A stretch of 64,000 nucleotides of DNA. Origin: JBBROS01 sp965260935 (lineage in GTDB: Bacteria; Pseudomonadota; Alphaproteobacteria; Acetobacterales; Acetobacteraceae). Location of the stretch: NCBI GenBank assembly GCA_965260935.1, contig OZ253374.1, positions 496,001-560,000 of the forward strand. The letters run 5' to 3'. The notes under the pieces were generated by a model that saw only the letters and a list, made by a program, of their open reading frames with translations, was not told where the DNA came from and made no database searches. Shown one piece after another: positions 35,684 through 43,634 of this stretch (positions are counted from its first letter, which is position 1; each line of letters opens with the position of its first letter). The position numbers and the translations under genes were made by a program.

Positions 35684-36931
35684 TTACGAGGGCGCGTTGT
35701 CGAATTTGCAGGTGGTGGGGAGCTTGGTCTGTTGGGCGGGGATCTCGCCCACCGTCTTGAAGCCCATGCCGAGGTTCTTGAACGTGTGCTTGACGCCGGG
35801 CTCCAGCACCGAGACGAACAGCGGCTGGAGGAGCTGGTGGTTGTCGGCCCGCATCGTCACGGTGGCGAGCGGGCCTTTCCATTCCATGCCGGCGAGGGCC
35901 TTGCCGACCTTCACCGGATCGCTGCTGTCGGCCTGCTTCATCGCCGCCGCCCACATATCGACGGCCTCGACGATGTTCCAGAAGTAGAAGGGCTGGTTGT
36001 ACTTGGCCTCGAACGCGGCCGCGATCTCCTCCATCTGCTCGCTCGGCACGTTGGCGTGCCAGGAGGTGATCTGCGCGTAGCCCCGCCCGCCCTCGCCCAC
36101 GCCGGCGATGATGTCGGCGCTGCCGAGATAGTAGGTGTAGAGCTTGCCCTTGAAGCCGGAGTCGTTCGCCGCCTTGGCCAGCAGCAGCATGTCCGCGCCC
36201 CAGAAGCCGGTGACGACCGCGTCCGCGCCGGCCGCCTGCATCTTCTGCACGTAAGGGGTGAAGTCCTTCACCTTCGCGAGCGGCACGCGCTCGACGCCGA
36301 CCACTTCGAGGTCGGGGCGGCGGTTCTTCAGCATCTCCTCGGCGGCCTTTTGCACCGACACGCCGAAGGAGTAGTCCGGGTTGAAGACGTAGACCTTCTT
36401 GATATGCTTCTGGCTGACCAGGTAGTCGGTCAGGCCGCGCATCTTCATGTCCACGTCGGCGTCGAAGCGGAAGTGGTACCAGTTGCACTTCTCGTTGGTC
36501 AGGCTCGGGTCGACGGCGGCGTAGTTGAGGAACAGGACCGAGCGCTCGGGGGCGCGCTTGTTGTTCTTGGCGATGGCGTCGGTCAGCGCGAAGGCGACGG
36601 AGGAGCCGTTGCCTTGGGCGACGTAGTGGATGCCGTCGTCGATCGCCTTGCGCAGCAGGGTGAGGGACTTGTTCGGGCTGACCTCGTTGTCGAGCGGCGC
36701 CAGCTCCAGCCGGCGGTTTGGCCCGGCGGCGTGGGTCTCGTTCACCCGGTCGATAGCGAAGCGGAAGTGCTGCTCGCCCAGTTGCCCGGTGGCGGCGAGC
36801 GGGCCGCTCAGCGGGTCGATGTAGGCGAGGCGCACCACGTCCTCGGCGCGGGCGGCCGGGGCGGGCGCCAGAGTGAGCGCCACGGTGAGTGCTTGGGCGC
36901 CCAGCAGCGCCGCCATGATCTGTCTCGGCAT
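35684..36931 (-). CDS. Branched-chain amino acid type ABC substrate-binding protein
   Basis: A 415-residue type I periplasmic binding protein (LivJ/K fold). The signal peptide is MPRQIMAALLGAQALTVALT with an ARAED cleavage region, followed by YIDPLSGPLAATGQLGEQHF. The ATG at 36929-36931 has GGAGG seven bases upstream; another ATG at 36964 with AAGGAA is possible and would add 11 residues. The unusual sequence NYAAVDPSLTNEKCNWYHFR holds a single mid-domain cysteine. It heads the 12.6-kb minus-strand operon. Confidence 0.92.
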   Translation of the reverse strand: MPRQIMAALLGAQALTVALTLAPAPAARAEDVVRLAYIDPLSGPLAATGQLGEQHFRFAIDRVNETHAAGPNRRLELAPLDNEVSPNKSLTLLRKAIDDGIHYVAQGNGSSVAFALTDAIAKNNKRAPERSVLFLNYAAVDPSLTNEKCNWYHFRFDADVDMKMRGLTDYLVSQKHIKKVYVFNPDYSFGVSVQKAAEEMLKNRRPDLEVVGVERVPLAKVKDFTPYVQKMQAAGADAVVTGFWGADMLLLAKAANDSGFKGKLYTYYLGSADIIAGVGEGGRGYAQITSWHANVPSEQMEEIAAAFEAKYNQPFYFWNIVEAVDMWAAAMKQADSSDPVKVGKALAGMEWKGPLATVTMRADNHQLLQPLFVSVLEPGVKHTFKNLGMGFKTVGEIPAQQTKLPTTCKFDNAPS

Positions 36932-37066
36932 CGACGTCCTCCGTTTCCCTGCCTTGGGCGGCATTGCTTGTTCCTTGCCTTGGCGGCACTTCTTGCCGAC
37001 ACTGTTCCGCGCCGCTTGCCCGGCGTCAACGGTTGACTGGCGGCCGGGCCGTGCGATGCTCGGTCG

Positions 37067-38026
37067 ATGTTCGTTCCCCCGCTGCTGCAAGGCCGCCTTC
37101 GCCTGCCGGTGATCGCCTCGCCGCTGTTCATCATCTCGAACCCGGAGCTGGTGATCGCGCAGTGCAAGGCGGGGGTGGTCGGCAGTTTTCCGGCGTTGAA
37201 CGCGCGGCCGGAGAGCGAGCTTGCCGTTTGGCTCCGCCGCATCCAGGACGCGCTGGCCGACTGGGACGCGCATCATCCGGACCAGTTGAGCGCGCCGTTC
37301 GCGGTCAACCAGATCGTCCACCGCAGCAACGCCCGGCTCGAGCATGATTTGGGCGTGATGGTGGAGCATGAAGTGCCGCTGGCGATCACCTCGCTCGGCG
37401 CGCGGCCGGAGGTGAACCGGGCGGTGCAGGCTTACGGCGGCCTGGTGCTGCACGACGTGATCGACGACCGGTTCGCGAGGAAGGCGATCGAGAAAGGGGC
37501 GGACGGCTTGATCGCGGTGGCGTCCGGCGCCGGGGGACATGCCGGGACGCTGTCGCCGTTCGCCTTGATGCAGGAGATCCGGGCCTGGTATGACGGGCCG
37601 GTCGCGCTTTCGGGCAGCATCGCCACCGGGGGCGGGGTGCTGGCGGCGCAGGCGATGGGGGCGGACTTCGCTTATATCGGCTCCGCCTTCATCGCGACAA
37701 ACGAGGCCGGGGCGAGCGAGGGGCACAAGCGGGCGATCATCGAGGGGTCGGCTTCCAGCATCGTCTATACCGACGTGATCACCGGGGTGCATGGGAACTA
37801 TCTCCGCCCGAGCCTGGTGGCCGCCGGGCTTGACCCGGACAACCTGGCCGCCGTTGGAGCCCGCGCGATGGATTTCGGCGGCGCCAGGCCGAAGGCTTGG
37901 AAGGACGTCTGGGGCTCGGGCCAGGGGATCGGCGCGGTGCGGGCGGTGGTGCCGGCGGCGGAGCTGGTCGAGCGCCTGGCCCGGGAGTACGCGGCGGCGC
38001 GGGACCGGCTGAACGGGCCGGGGTAG
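37067..38026 (+). CDS. Nitronate monooxygenase family protein
   Basis: A 319-residue FMN-dependent TIM-barrel protein related to 2-nitropropane dioxygenase (nitronate monooxygenase) and FabK. The FMN-binding GAGGHAGTLSPF segment, the substrate-side LPVIASPLFIISNPELV and the phosphate-binding ALSGSIATGGGVLAAQAMGA are present. Many members oxidise alkyl nitronates; others act on unknown substrates. It diverges from the importer operon across 135 bases and ends just before the esterase gene. Confidence 0.85.
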   Translation: MFVPPLLQGRLRLPVIASPLFIISNPELVIAQCKAGVVGSFPALNARPESELAVWLRRIQDALADWDAHHPDQLSAPFAVNQIVHRSNARLEHDLGVMVEHEVPLAITSLGARPEVNRAVQAYGGLVLHDVIDDRFARKAIEKGADGLIAVASGAGGHAGTLSPFALMQEIRAWYDGPVALSGSIATGGGVLAAQAMGADFAYIGSAFIATNEAGASEGHKRAIIEGSASSIVYTDVITGVHGNYLRPSLVAAGLDPDNLAAVGARAMDFGGARPKAWKDVWGSGQGIGAVRAVVPAAELVERLAREYAAARDRLNGPG

Positions 38027-38092
38027 CGCGTCGGCGGTCGCAATCGTGCTGCACCGCACCAATGTTCAGGCGAACTGATCAATAGGTGCCGC

Positions 38093-39166
38093 ATGGCTGG
38101 TCTCGGAGACATCGTTTCAGGCTTGAAGCGCTTGCAGCAGCAGCGGGAGGGGCTGCTTGCCAACCTGTCCGAGCCGTTGCGGCTTTCTTTGGCGACCCCG
38201 CAAGCGAGCAATCCGGGCGAGTTGCGCATGTTGACGTTCGTGCCGCCGGGCTTGCCGGAGGGCGCGCCGCTGGTGGTGGCGCTGCATGGCTGCACGCAGA
38301 ACGCGCCCGCCTATGACCATGGCTCCGGCTGGTCGGTGCTGGCCGAGCGGCACGGGTTCGCCGTGCTGCTTCCCGAGCAGACGCGGGCCAACAACGGCCA
38401 GCTCTGCTTCAACTGGTTCCAGCCCGGCGACATCGCCGCGGGCCAGGGCGAGGCGGAGTCGATCCGGCAGATGGCGGAGCAGATGGTCCGCACCCACCGC
38501 CTCGACCCACGGCGGGTTTTCATCACCGGGTTGTCGGCCGGGGGGGCGATGACGGCGGCGGTGCTGGCGACGGCGCCGGCCACGTTTGCCGGGGGGGCCA
38601 TTATTGCCGGATTGCCTTACGGGGCGGCGACAACGATGCAGCAGGCGCTCTCGGCCATGCGGCAGCCGGCGCAGCGGAGCGCGCGGGGCTGGGGCGACCT
38701 GGTGCGGGCGGCGGCCGACACGCCGGCGCATTGGCCCACGGTGCAAATCTGGCAGGGCGACGCCGACCATACGGTCGGTCCGGGCAACGCCGAGGCGCTC
38801 GCGCTGCAATGGGCGGACGTGCTTGGCTTGCCGGAGCGCCCGAGCCTGCGCGAGCGGGTTGACGGGGCGGCGCACGAGGCCTGGTCGGTGTCGGGCGGGC
38901 GTCCGCTGCTGGAGCGATGGACGGTGCCGGGGCTGGGGCATGGGACGCCGATCAGCTCGGAGGGTACGGACGTGGACCGGAGCGTCGGCGTTCCCGGCCC
39001 GTTCATGCTGGAGTCGGGCATCAACTCGACGTGGCATCTGGCGCGGAGCTGGGGCTTGCTGACGCAGCCGGCGCGGACGCGGCAGGCGGGGCCGCGGCCT
39101 TCCGGGCCTCTGGGCGGCGGCTCGGTCGTGGAGCGCACGCTGCGCAAGGCTGGGCTGCTCGGCTGA
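38093..39166 (+). CDS. PHB depolymerase family esterase
   Basis: A 357-residue alpha/beta hydrolase of the poly(3-hydroxybutyrate) depolymerase (LpqC-type) family. Nucleophile elbow GLSAGG, oxyanion region HGCTQNA, acid in QGDADHTVG and histidine in GLGHGTP. There is no signal peptide, so it is probably intracellular, or else the true start lies elsewhere; the N-terminal 40 residues are a helical lead. Substrates of the family include short PHB chains and aryl esters such as feruloyl esters. Confidence 0.85.
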   Translation: MAGLGDIVSGLKRLQQQREGLLANLSEPLRLSLATPQASNPGELRMLTFVPPGLPEGAPLVVALHGCTQNAPAYDHGSGWSVLAERHGFAVLLPEQTRANNGQLCFNWFQPGDIAAGQGEAESIRQMAEQMVRTHRLDPRRVFITGLSAGGAMTAAVLATAPATFAGGAIIAGLPYGAATTMQQALSAMRQPAQRSARGWGDLVRAAADTPAHWPTVQIWQGDADHTVGPGNAEALALQWADVLGLPERPSLRERVDGAAHEAWSVSGGRPLLERWTVPGLGHGTPISSEGTDVDRSVGVPGPFMLESGINSTWHLARSWGLLTQPARTRQAGPRPSGPLGGGSVVERTLRKAGLLG

Positions 39167-39206
39167 GGCCCGGGTTGATTTGCCGACGCCGCGGGCGCAA
39201 CGGAGC

Positions 39207-41051
39207 ATGATGGTTGCAGAGCGCCTGTTCCGCCGTTTCGAAGACCTGGTGCGGCCCACCGGCCCGGTGCCGCCGGCGACGCCGCCGGACCGCCTGGCCG
39301 GGTTCTTCGGCTATTTCGCCGGGCAGGTGCCTGGGCTGATCGCGCGGCTGTTCGTGGGCGGGCTGGTGGTCGCGGTGCTGGACACGGCGATCCCGATCTG
39401 CATCGGGCGGGTGACCGGGCTTTTGAGCACGCACGCGCCCGACGCGCTGTTGCGGGAGGCGTGGCCGCAGTTGCTGCTGATGGGCGGCATCGTGTTCGTC
39501 GCGCGCCCGCTGGCGTTCATGCAGCAGCGGCTGACCATCAACCAGGCGATCAACCCCGGCATGGCCAACATGGTGCGCTGGCAGAGCCATTGGCACGTGG
39601 TGCGGCAATCGTGGAGCTATTTCCAGAACGACTTCGCCGGGCGCGTCGCCAACCGGATCATGCAGACCGGGCCGGCGCTGCGGGAATCGATCGTGCTGGG
39701 GGCGGACGCGGCCTGGTACATCACCGTCTACGGCGCGACGGCGACGGGGCTGCTGCTGTCGCTGGAGCCGCTGCTGGCCATCCCGATCGTCTGCTGGTTC
39801 GCGCTGTACGGCGTCATGCTGCGGGTGTTCGTGCCGCGGCTGCGGGGAAGCTCGCGGGCGGCGTCGGAGATGCGTTCGATGCTGACCGGGCGGATCGTGG
39901 ACGCCTACACGAACATCCTGACCGTCAAGCTGTTCGCCCGCGCGCGGGACGAGGACGACTTCGTGCAGGACGCCCTAGACGAGCACACCGCCGTTTATCA
40001 CGCGCAGACGCGGATGATGACGGCCTGGGTCGGGTGCCTCGCGGTGCTGAACGCCTGCCTGCTGTGCGGGACGGCGGGGCTGTCGATCTGGCTGTGGTCG
40101 CGGGGGTCGATCCCGTTGGCGTCCGTCGTGACCGCGCTGCCGCTGGCTTGGCAGCTCACCAACATGGCCGGGTGGATCGGGCAGAGCATCACGACGATCT
40201 TCGAGAACCTCGGCCTGGTGCAGGACGGGATGCGCAGCATCGCCGTGCCGCGGGCGATGGCGGACGCGCCGGGAGCGTCCGAGCTGCACGTCGCGGGGGG
40301 CGGCATCCGGATCGAGGGGCTGCGGTTCGGCTACGGCACCGAGCGGGGGGTGCTGCACGGGATCGACCTGCAGGTGGCGCCGGGCGAGCGCATCGGGCTG
40401 GTCGGGCCGTCGGGGGCGGGGAAGTCCACGCTGGTGAACCTGCTGCTGGGGTTCTACCGGCCGGAGGCGGGGCGGATCAGCATCGACGGGCAGGACATCG
40501 CCTTTGTCACGCAGGAGAGCCTGCGCGGGCAGATCGCGATGGTGACGCAGGACACGAGCTTGCTGCACCGCTCGATCCGCGACAACATCCGCTACGGGCG
40601 GCCCACGGCGAGCGGGGCGGAGGTGGAGGCGGCGGCGCGGCAGGCGCAGGCGCACGCGTTCATCCTCGACCTGGAGGACTGGCAGGGCCGCCGGGGCTAC
40701 GACGCGCACGTGGGGGAGCGCGGGGTGAAGCTGTCGGGCGGGCAGCGGCAGCGGGTGGCGATCGCCCGCGTCGTGCTGAAGGACGCGCCGGTCCTGGTGC
40801 TGGACGAGGCGACGAGCGCGCTGGACAGCGAGATCGAGGCGGCGATCCAGGAGCAGCTGGAGAGCCTGATGCAGGGGCGGACGGTGATCGCCATCGCGCA
40901 CCGGCTGTCGACGATCGCGCGGATGGACCGGCTGGTGCTGATGGAGGGGGGGCGGATCGTCGAGCAGGGGACGCATGGGGAGCTGCTGGCGCGGGGCGGG
41001 GCTTACGCGCGGGCCTGGGCGCGGCAGTCGGGGGGGTTTGCTTCGGTTTGA
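39207..41051 (+). CDS. ABC exporter, fused membrane and ATP-binding domains
   Basis: A 614-residue half-transporter. A six-helix ABC transmembrane type-1 domain covers about residues 40-340, followed by a nucleotide-binding domain with GPSGAGKST, VKLSGGQRQR, VLVLDEATSALD and AIAHRLSTIARM. It probably exports lipids or drugs as a dimer; the substrate is unknown. Two adjacent ATG codons at 39207 and 39210 follow a CGGAG site; a TTG at 39180 is also in frame. It follows the esterase on the same strand. Confidence 0.9.
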   Translation: MMVAERLFRRFEDLVRPTGPVPPATPPDRLAGFFGYFAGQVPGLIARLFVGGLVVAVLDTAIPICIGRVTGLLSTHAPDALLREAWPQLLLMGGIVFVARPLAFMQQRLTINQAINPGMANMVRWQSHWHVVRQSWSYFQNDFAGRVANRIMQTGPALRESIVLGADAAWYITVYGATATGLLLSLEPLLAIPIVCWFALYGVMLRVFVPRLRGSSRAASEMRSMLTGRIVDAYTNILTVKLFARARDEDDFVQDALDEHTAVYHAQTRMMTAWVGCLAVLNACLLCGTAGLSIWLWSRGSIPLASVVTALPLAWQLTNMAGWIGQSITTIFENLGLVQDGMRSIAVPRAMADAPGASELHVAGGGIRIEGLRFGYGTERGVLHGIDLQVAPGERIGLVGPSGAGKSTLVNLLLGFYRPEAGRISIDGQDIAFVTQESLRGQIAMVTQDTSLLHRSIRDNIRYGRPTASGAEVEAAARQAQAHAFILDLEDWQGRRGYDAHVGERGVKLSGGQRQRVAIARVVLKDAPVLVLDEATSALDSEIEAAIQEQLESLMQGRTVIAIAHRLSTIARMDRLVLMEGGRIVEQGTHGELLARGGAYARAWARQSGGFASV

Positions 41052-41102
41052 GGGGGGTGTGATTGGCCGCTCGTACGGGAGGGTTTGCAAAGCTGATTCG
41101 AG

Positions 41103-41414
41103 CTACTCGCTCATGCATTGATAGGTCATGTTCACCCTTGTTCTTGCGCATTCGCCCCAACCGCCACGCATCAGGCAGGTGTTTTCCGCGCCTTCGAATG
41201 CCTCCGCTTTCTGATATCCCCAAGCTGTACAGCGTCTTTTAGCACTGTCATTTGCTCGTATCCAATTCACAACGGGCTTGTCAAAGCTTCCATATTCATA
41301 TGACACAACAACTGTTCCGTCGGCTTTGCTTCCTCCAGTCGCAATCGGTGTAATGTCTTTTGCACAGCCAAAGAGTATTAATGCTGAAAATACAGCCAAT
41401 GCTATTCGTTTCAT
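41103..41414 (-). CDS. YecR-like lipoprotein
   Basis: A 103-residue lipoprotein with lipobox LFGC and then DITPIATGGSKADGTVVVSY, AWGYQKAEAF and paired cysteines at the C-terminus, the pattern of the YecR-like lipoprotein family (PF13992). Function unknown; in enterobacteria yecR is regulated with flagellar genes, but no flagellar genes are near here. The ribosome site ACGGAG lies before the ATG. The gene and its flanks are clearly more AT-rich than the rest, suggesting acquisition. Confidence 0.8.
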   Translation of the reverse strand: MKRIALAVFSALILFGCAKDITPIATGGSKADGTVVVSYEYGSFDKPVVNWIRANDSAKRRCTAWGYQKAEAFEGAENTCLMRGGWGECARTRVNMTYQCMSE

Positions 41415-41464
41415 AATGACTCCGTTTCAATGCGCTTCGATTTACGCTCAGTTCGCAAAACGTG

Positions 41465-41531
41465 GCACGTCAGGATCAGTTATTTTGCGTCATTTTGCCT
41501 TTCAGGCCAAAGTGAAGTTGATCCTGCGTGC
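41465..41531. repeat. Imperfect inverted repeat, AT-rich interior
   Basis: Left arm GCACGTCAGGATCA and right arm TGATCCTGCGTGC match apart from one extra base, separated by about 40 AT-rich bases. It lies 50 bases upstream of the YecR-like gene and may be a decayed small mobile element. No clear target duplication. Confidence 0.45.
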
Positions 41532-41585
41532 TGGATGGCACGCAATGCCACACCCGATGATCTGCCCAACAGCGAGGGAGGAGCG

Positions 41586-41798
41586 TCAGGGGGCAATGCG
41601 TAGAAAGCTGCCTCGCTCGGTTGCCACGGCCCTTGGCTCAGGCGGGGGTTGCCGGGCGATCAGAATGCGCCCGTCCGGCACGTCGGCCACGGCGGGGCTG
41701 AGAATGTGGGAAAGGGTGGCGAAGTCGTTGCCGCAATAGTTTTGCAGCAACGGGACGATGCCGTCGCAATGCGACGCGATCTTGGCATCCCGGCCTTG
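41586..41798 (-). other. Coding-like remnant downstream of phnF
   Basis: Immediately after the phnF stop the same frame stays open for 70 codons with GC-rich third positions, reading IASHCDGIVPLLQNYCGNDF and ending at a TGA (41586-41588). There is no ATG in frame and the phnF C-terminus is complete without it. It is probably the 3' remnant of a lost gene; I do not recognise the family. Together with the inverted repeat at 41465-41531 this is all I see in 41415-41798. Confidence 0.35.
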
Positions 41799-42518
41799 TC
41801 AAGGTTCGAACACGATCTGCACCCGCGTGCTCGGATAGCGCGTCACGCCGAACTCAACGACCTGGCCCGCCGCATCGACGTTGACGTTGTCGGCCACGAG
41901 CAGGGGGCGCGAGCGGCTGACGTGCAGCAGGTCCGCCTCGGTCGCGGTGGGCATCCGCGACGAGACGCGGGTCGACCGGCGCACGTAATCCGCGACGCCG
42001 ACCTGTTGCAGCGCGGCCGTGACCGTCGGGCAGGACCGCAGCGCCTCGGTGATGCCCGGCAATCGCTCGATGGCGAAGTAGTGGCTGCCCAGGCTGACCG
42101 GCGTGTTGTTGGCGAGGCCCAGGCGTTCCAGCCAGGCGGTTGGGGCGCCGGGCGCGATGCCGAGGCCGTCCGCGACGTGCGGGTCCGCCGGCTGCTCGCG
42201 CACGTGCAGCACCTGGCCGGAAGGCTCGCGGTTCTGTTTCCTGATCCACTCGTTGAACCGGGTGCGCGGGATGACGGGGTAGGCGATCATGTCCTCGGCC
42301 ACGAAGGCGCCTCGGCCCCGCTCCGTCCGCACCAGCCCGGCGCGGACCAGTTGATCGAGCGCGCGGCGCACGGTGTGGCGGTTGACGCCGAAGCGCGCCG
42401 ACAGTTCGGCCTCGGTGGGCAGGCGCGCGCCGGATTGCAGGCCGGGCGCGCCGATCTCGGAGGCGAGGCTCTGGGCGATCTGTCGCCAGACCGGGGCGGG
42501 CGGTGGCGCATCCGTCAT
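41799..42518 (-). CDS. phnF: Phosphonate operon regulator PhnF (GntR/HutC)
   Basis: A 239-residue transcription regulator. The GntR winged helix occupies about residues 10-75 (LPTEAELSARFGVNRHTVRRALD), followed by a UTRA ligand domain ending YPSTRVQIVFEP. It is divergent from phnGHIJKLM, and a 14-base palindrome fitting the HutC-subfamily operator style lies between the two, so it probably represses the C-P lyase operon. I chose the ATG at 42516-42518; the longer frame has no family support. Confidence 0.92.
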   Translation of the reverse strand: MTDAPPPAPVWRQIAQSLASEIGAPGLQSGARLPTEAELSARFGVNRHTVRRALDQLVRAGLVRTERGRGAFVAEDMIAYPVIPRTRFNEWIRKQNREPSGQVLHVREQPADPHVADGLGIAPGAPTAWLERLGLANNTPVSLGSHYFAIERLPGITEALRSCPTVTAALQQVGVADYVRRSTRVSSRMPTATEADLLHVSRSRPLLVADNVNVDAAGQVVEFGVTRYPSTRVQIVFEP

Positions 42519-42559
42519 GCAATCGTCATCCCGCGAGGCGTCCAGGCCGTTTAAGCCGC

Positions 42560-42587
42560 TTGACTCTAACGCGCCAGCCGCTAGGTT
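42560..42587 (+). promoter_or_regulatory. Possible phnG promoter overlapping the operator
   Basis: TTGACT at 42560-42565 is followed 16 bases later by TAGGTT, a weak -10 whose last bases enter the palindrome at 42585. Overlap of operator and -10 would give repression. Motif match only. Confidence 0.35.
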
Positions 42588-42598
42588 GTCTAGACAAC
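42585..42598. promoter_or_regulatory. Palindromic operator, likely PhnF site
   Basis: GTTGTCTAGACAAC is a perfect 14-base palindrome containing GTCTAGAC, the core seen in HutC-type GntR operators (GTnTAGAC). It lies 17 bases before the phnG start and 67 bases before the phnF start, between the divergent genes. Confidence 0.7.
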
Positions 42599-42615
42599 TT
42601 TCGGAGCGGACCTGC

Positions 42616-43062
42616 TTGCCTGACCCGACCTCGCGCACCGACCGGCAGTCCTGGATGGCCGTGCTGGCCCGCGCGTCGGCCGCCGAGCTGGCGGCGGGCG
42701 CGGACCTGCTGCCGGGCTACACGACGCTGCGGGGGCCGGAAGCCGGGCTGGTGATGGTGCAGGGGCGGGCCGGCGGCACGGGCGGCGCGTTCAACCTGGG
42801 CGAGGCGACGGCGGCGCGGTGCAGCGTGGCCACCGAGGGCGGACAGGTCGGGCACGCCTACCGCCTCGGACGCGACCTGCGGGCGGCGGAGCTGGCCGCG
42901 GTTATCGACGCCGCGTTGCAGGACCCGGCGCGGCACGAAGCGTTGCAGGCACGGCTGATCCGCCCGCTCGCCGCGGCGCAGGCCGAGGCGAAGGCGGAAA
43001 CGGCGCGCAAGGCGGCGGCGACGCAGGTGCAGTTCTTCACCATGGCGACGATGCGCGGATGA
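42616..43062 (+). CDS. phnG: C-P lyase subunit PhnG
   Basis: A 148-residue core subunit of carbon-phosphorus lyase (PhnG2H2I2J2). The line-up with PhnG is clear: RQSWMAVLARASAAELA, GLVMVQGRAGGTGGAFNLGE and the C-terminal VQFFTMATMRG. No ATG precedes the conserved N-terminus; the TTG at 42616 gives the usual length, while ATG 42655 would delete it. Its stop overlaps the phnH start (ATGA). The C-P lyase core frees phosphate from alkylphosphonates. Confidence 0.92.
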   Translation: MPDPTSRTDRQSWMAVLARASAAELAAGADLLPGYTTLRGPEAGLVMVQGRAGGTGGAFNLGEATAARCSVATEGGQVGHAYRLGRDLRAAELAAVIDAALQDPARHEALQARLIRPLAAAQAEAKAETARKAAATQVQFFTMATMRG

Positions 43063-43631
43063 GCATGACCCATCCCGGCTTCGCCAACCCTGTGCTGGAC
43101 AGCCAGACCTGCTTCCGCGCCGTGCTCGACGCCATGGCCCGGCCCGGCACGACCCACCGCGTCGCCGCGCCGGCCAACCCGCCGCCGCCGCTCGGGCGGG
43201 CGATGGCCGCGGCGGTGCTGACGCTCGTGGACCAGGACACGCCCGTTTGGCTGGACGACGACGCCGGGCGCGCGCGGGACTGGATCAGCTTCCATTGCGG
43301 CGCGCCGCCGGCCCCCTTGGAGCAGGCGGCGTTCGCGCTCGCGTTGCGGCCCGTGCCGATGCAGCGCCTCCATGCCGGGTCGGACGACGCGCCGGAAACC
43401 GGGGCGACCCTTATCTTGCAGCTCGCCTCCATCGGGGCCGGACAATTGTTCCGGCTGAGCGGGCCGGGGATCGAGACGGCGGCGGCATTCCGGGCCGAGG
43501 GGCTTCCCGCGGGGTTCGCGGCACGCTGGGCCGATAACCGCGCGCTGTTCCCGCGCGGCGTCGACCTGGTGCTCTGCGCCGGGGATTGCATCGCCGCATT
43601 TCCGCGCACCTTGCAGATCGAGGAGGGTTGA
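43059..43631 (+). CDS. phnH: C-P lyase subunit PhnH
   Basis: A 190-residue PhnH, a homodimeric core subunit with a fold related to PLP transferases but without cofactor. It starts MSMTHPGFANPVLDSQTCFR, near-identical to the family start, and includes ALDAMARPGT-like and ADNRALFPRGVDL-like segments. ATG overlaps the phnG stop. It ends 3 bases before phnI. Confidence 0.93.
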   Translation: MSMTHPGFANPVLDSQTCFRAVLDAMARPGTTHRVAAPANPPPPLGRAMAAAVLTLVDQDTPVWLDDDAGRARDWISFHCGAPPAPLEQAAFALALRPVPMQRLHAGSDDAPETGATLILQLASIGAGQLFRLSGPGIETAAAFRAEGLPAGFAARWADNRALFPRGVDLVLCAGDCIAAFPRTLQIEEG

Positions 43632-43634
43632 GCG

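Noticed and set aside
36932..36964. Upstream ATG at 36964 for the Liv-type binding protein
   Set aside because: It has an AAGGAA site but would add a basic 11-residue lead; the ATG at 36931 has GGAGG at ideal spacing and a cleaner signal peptide. Not fully excluded.
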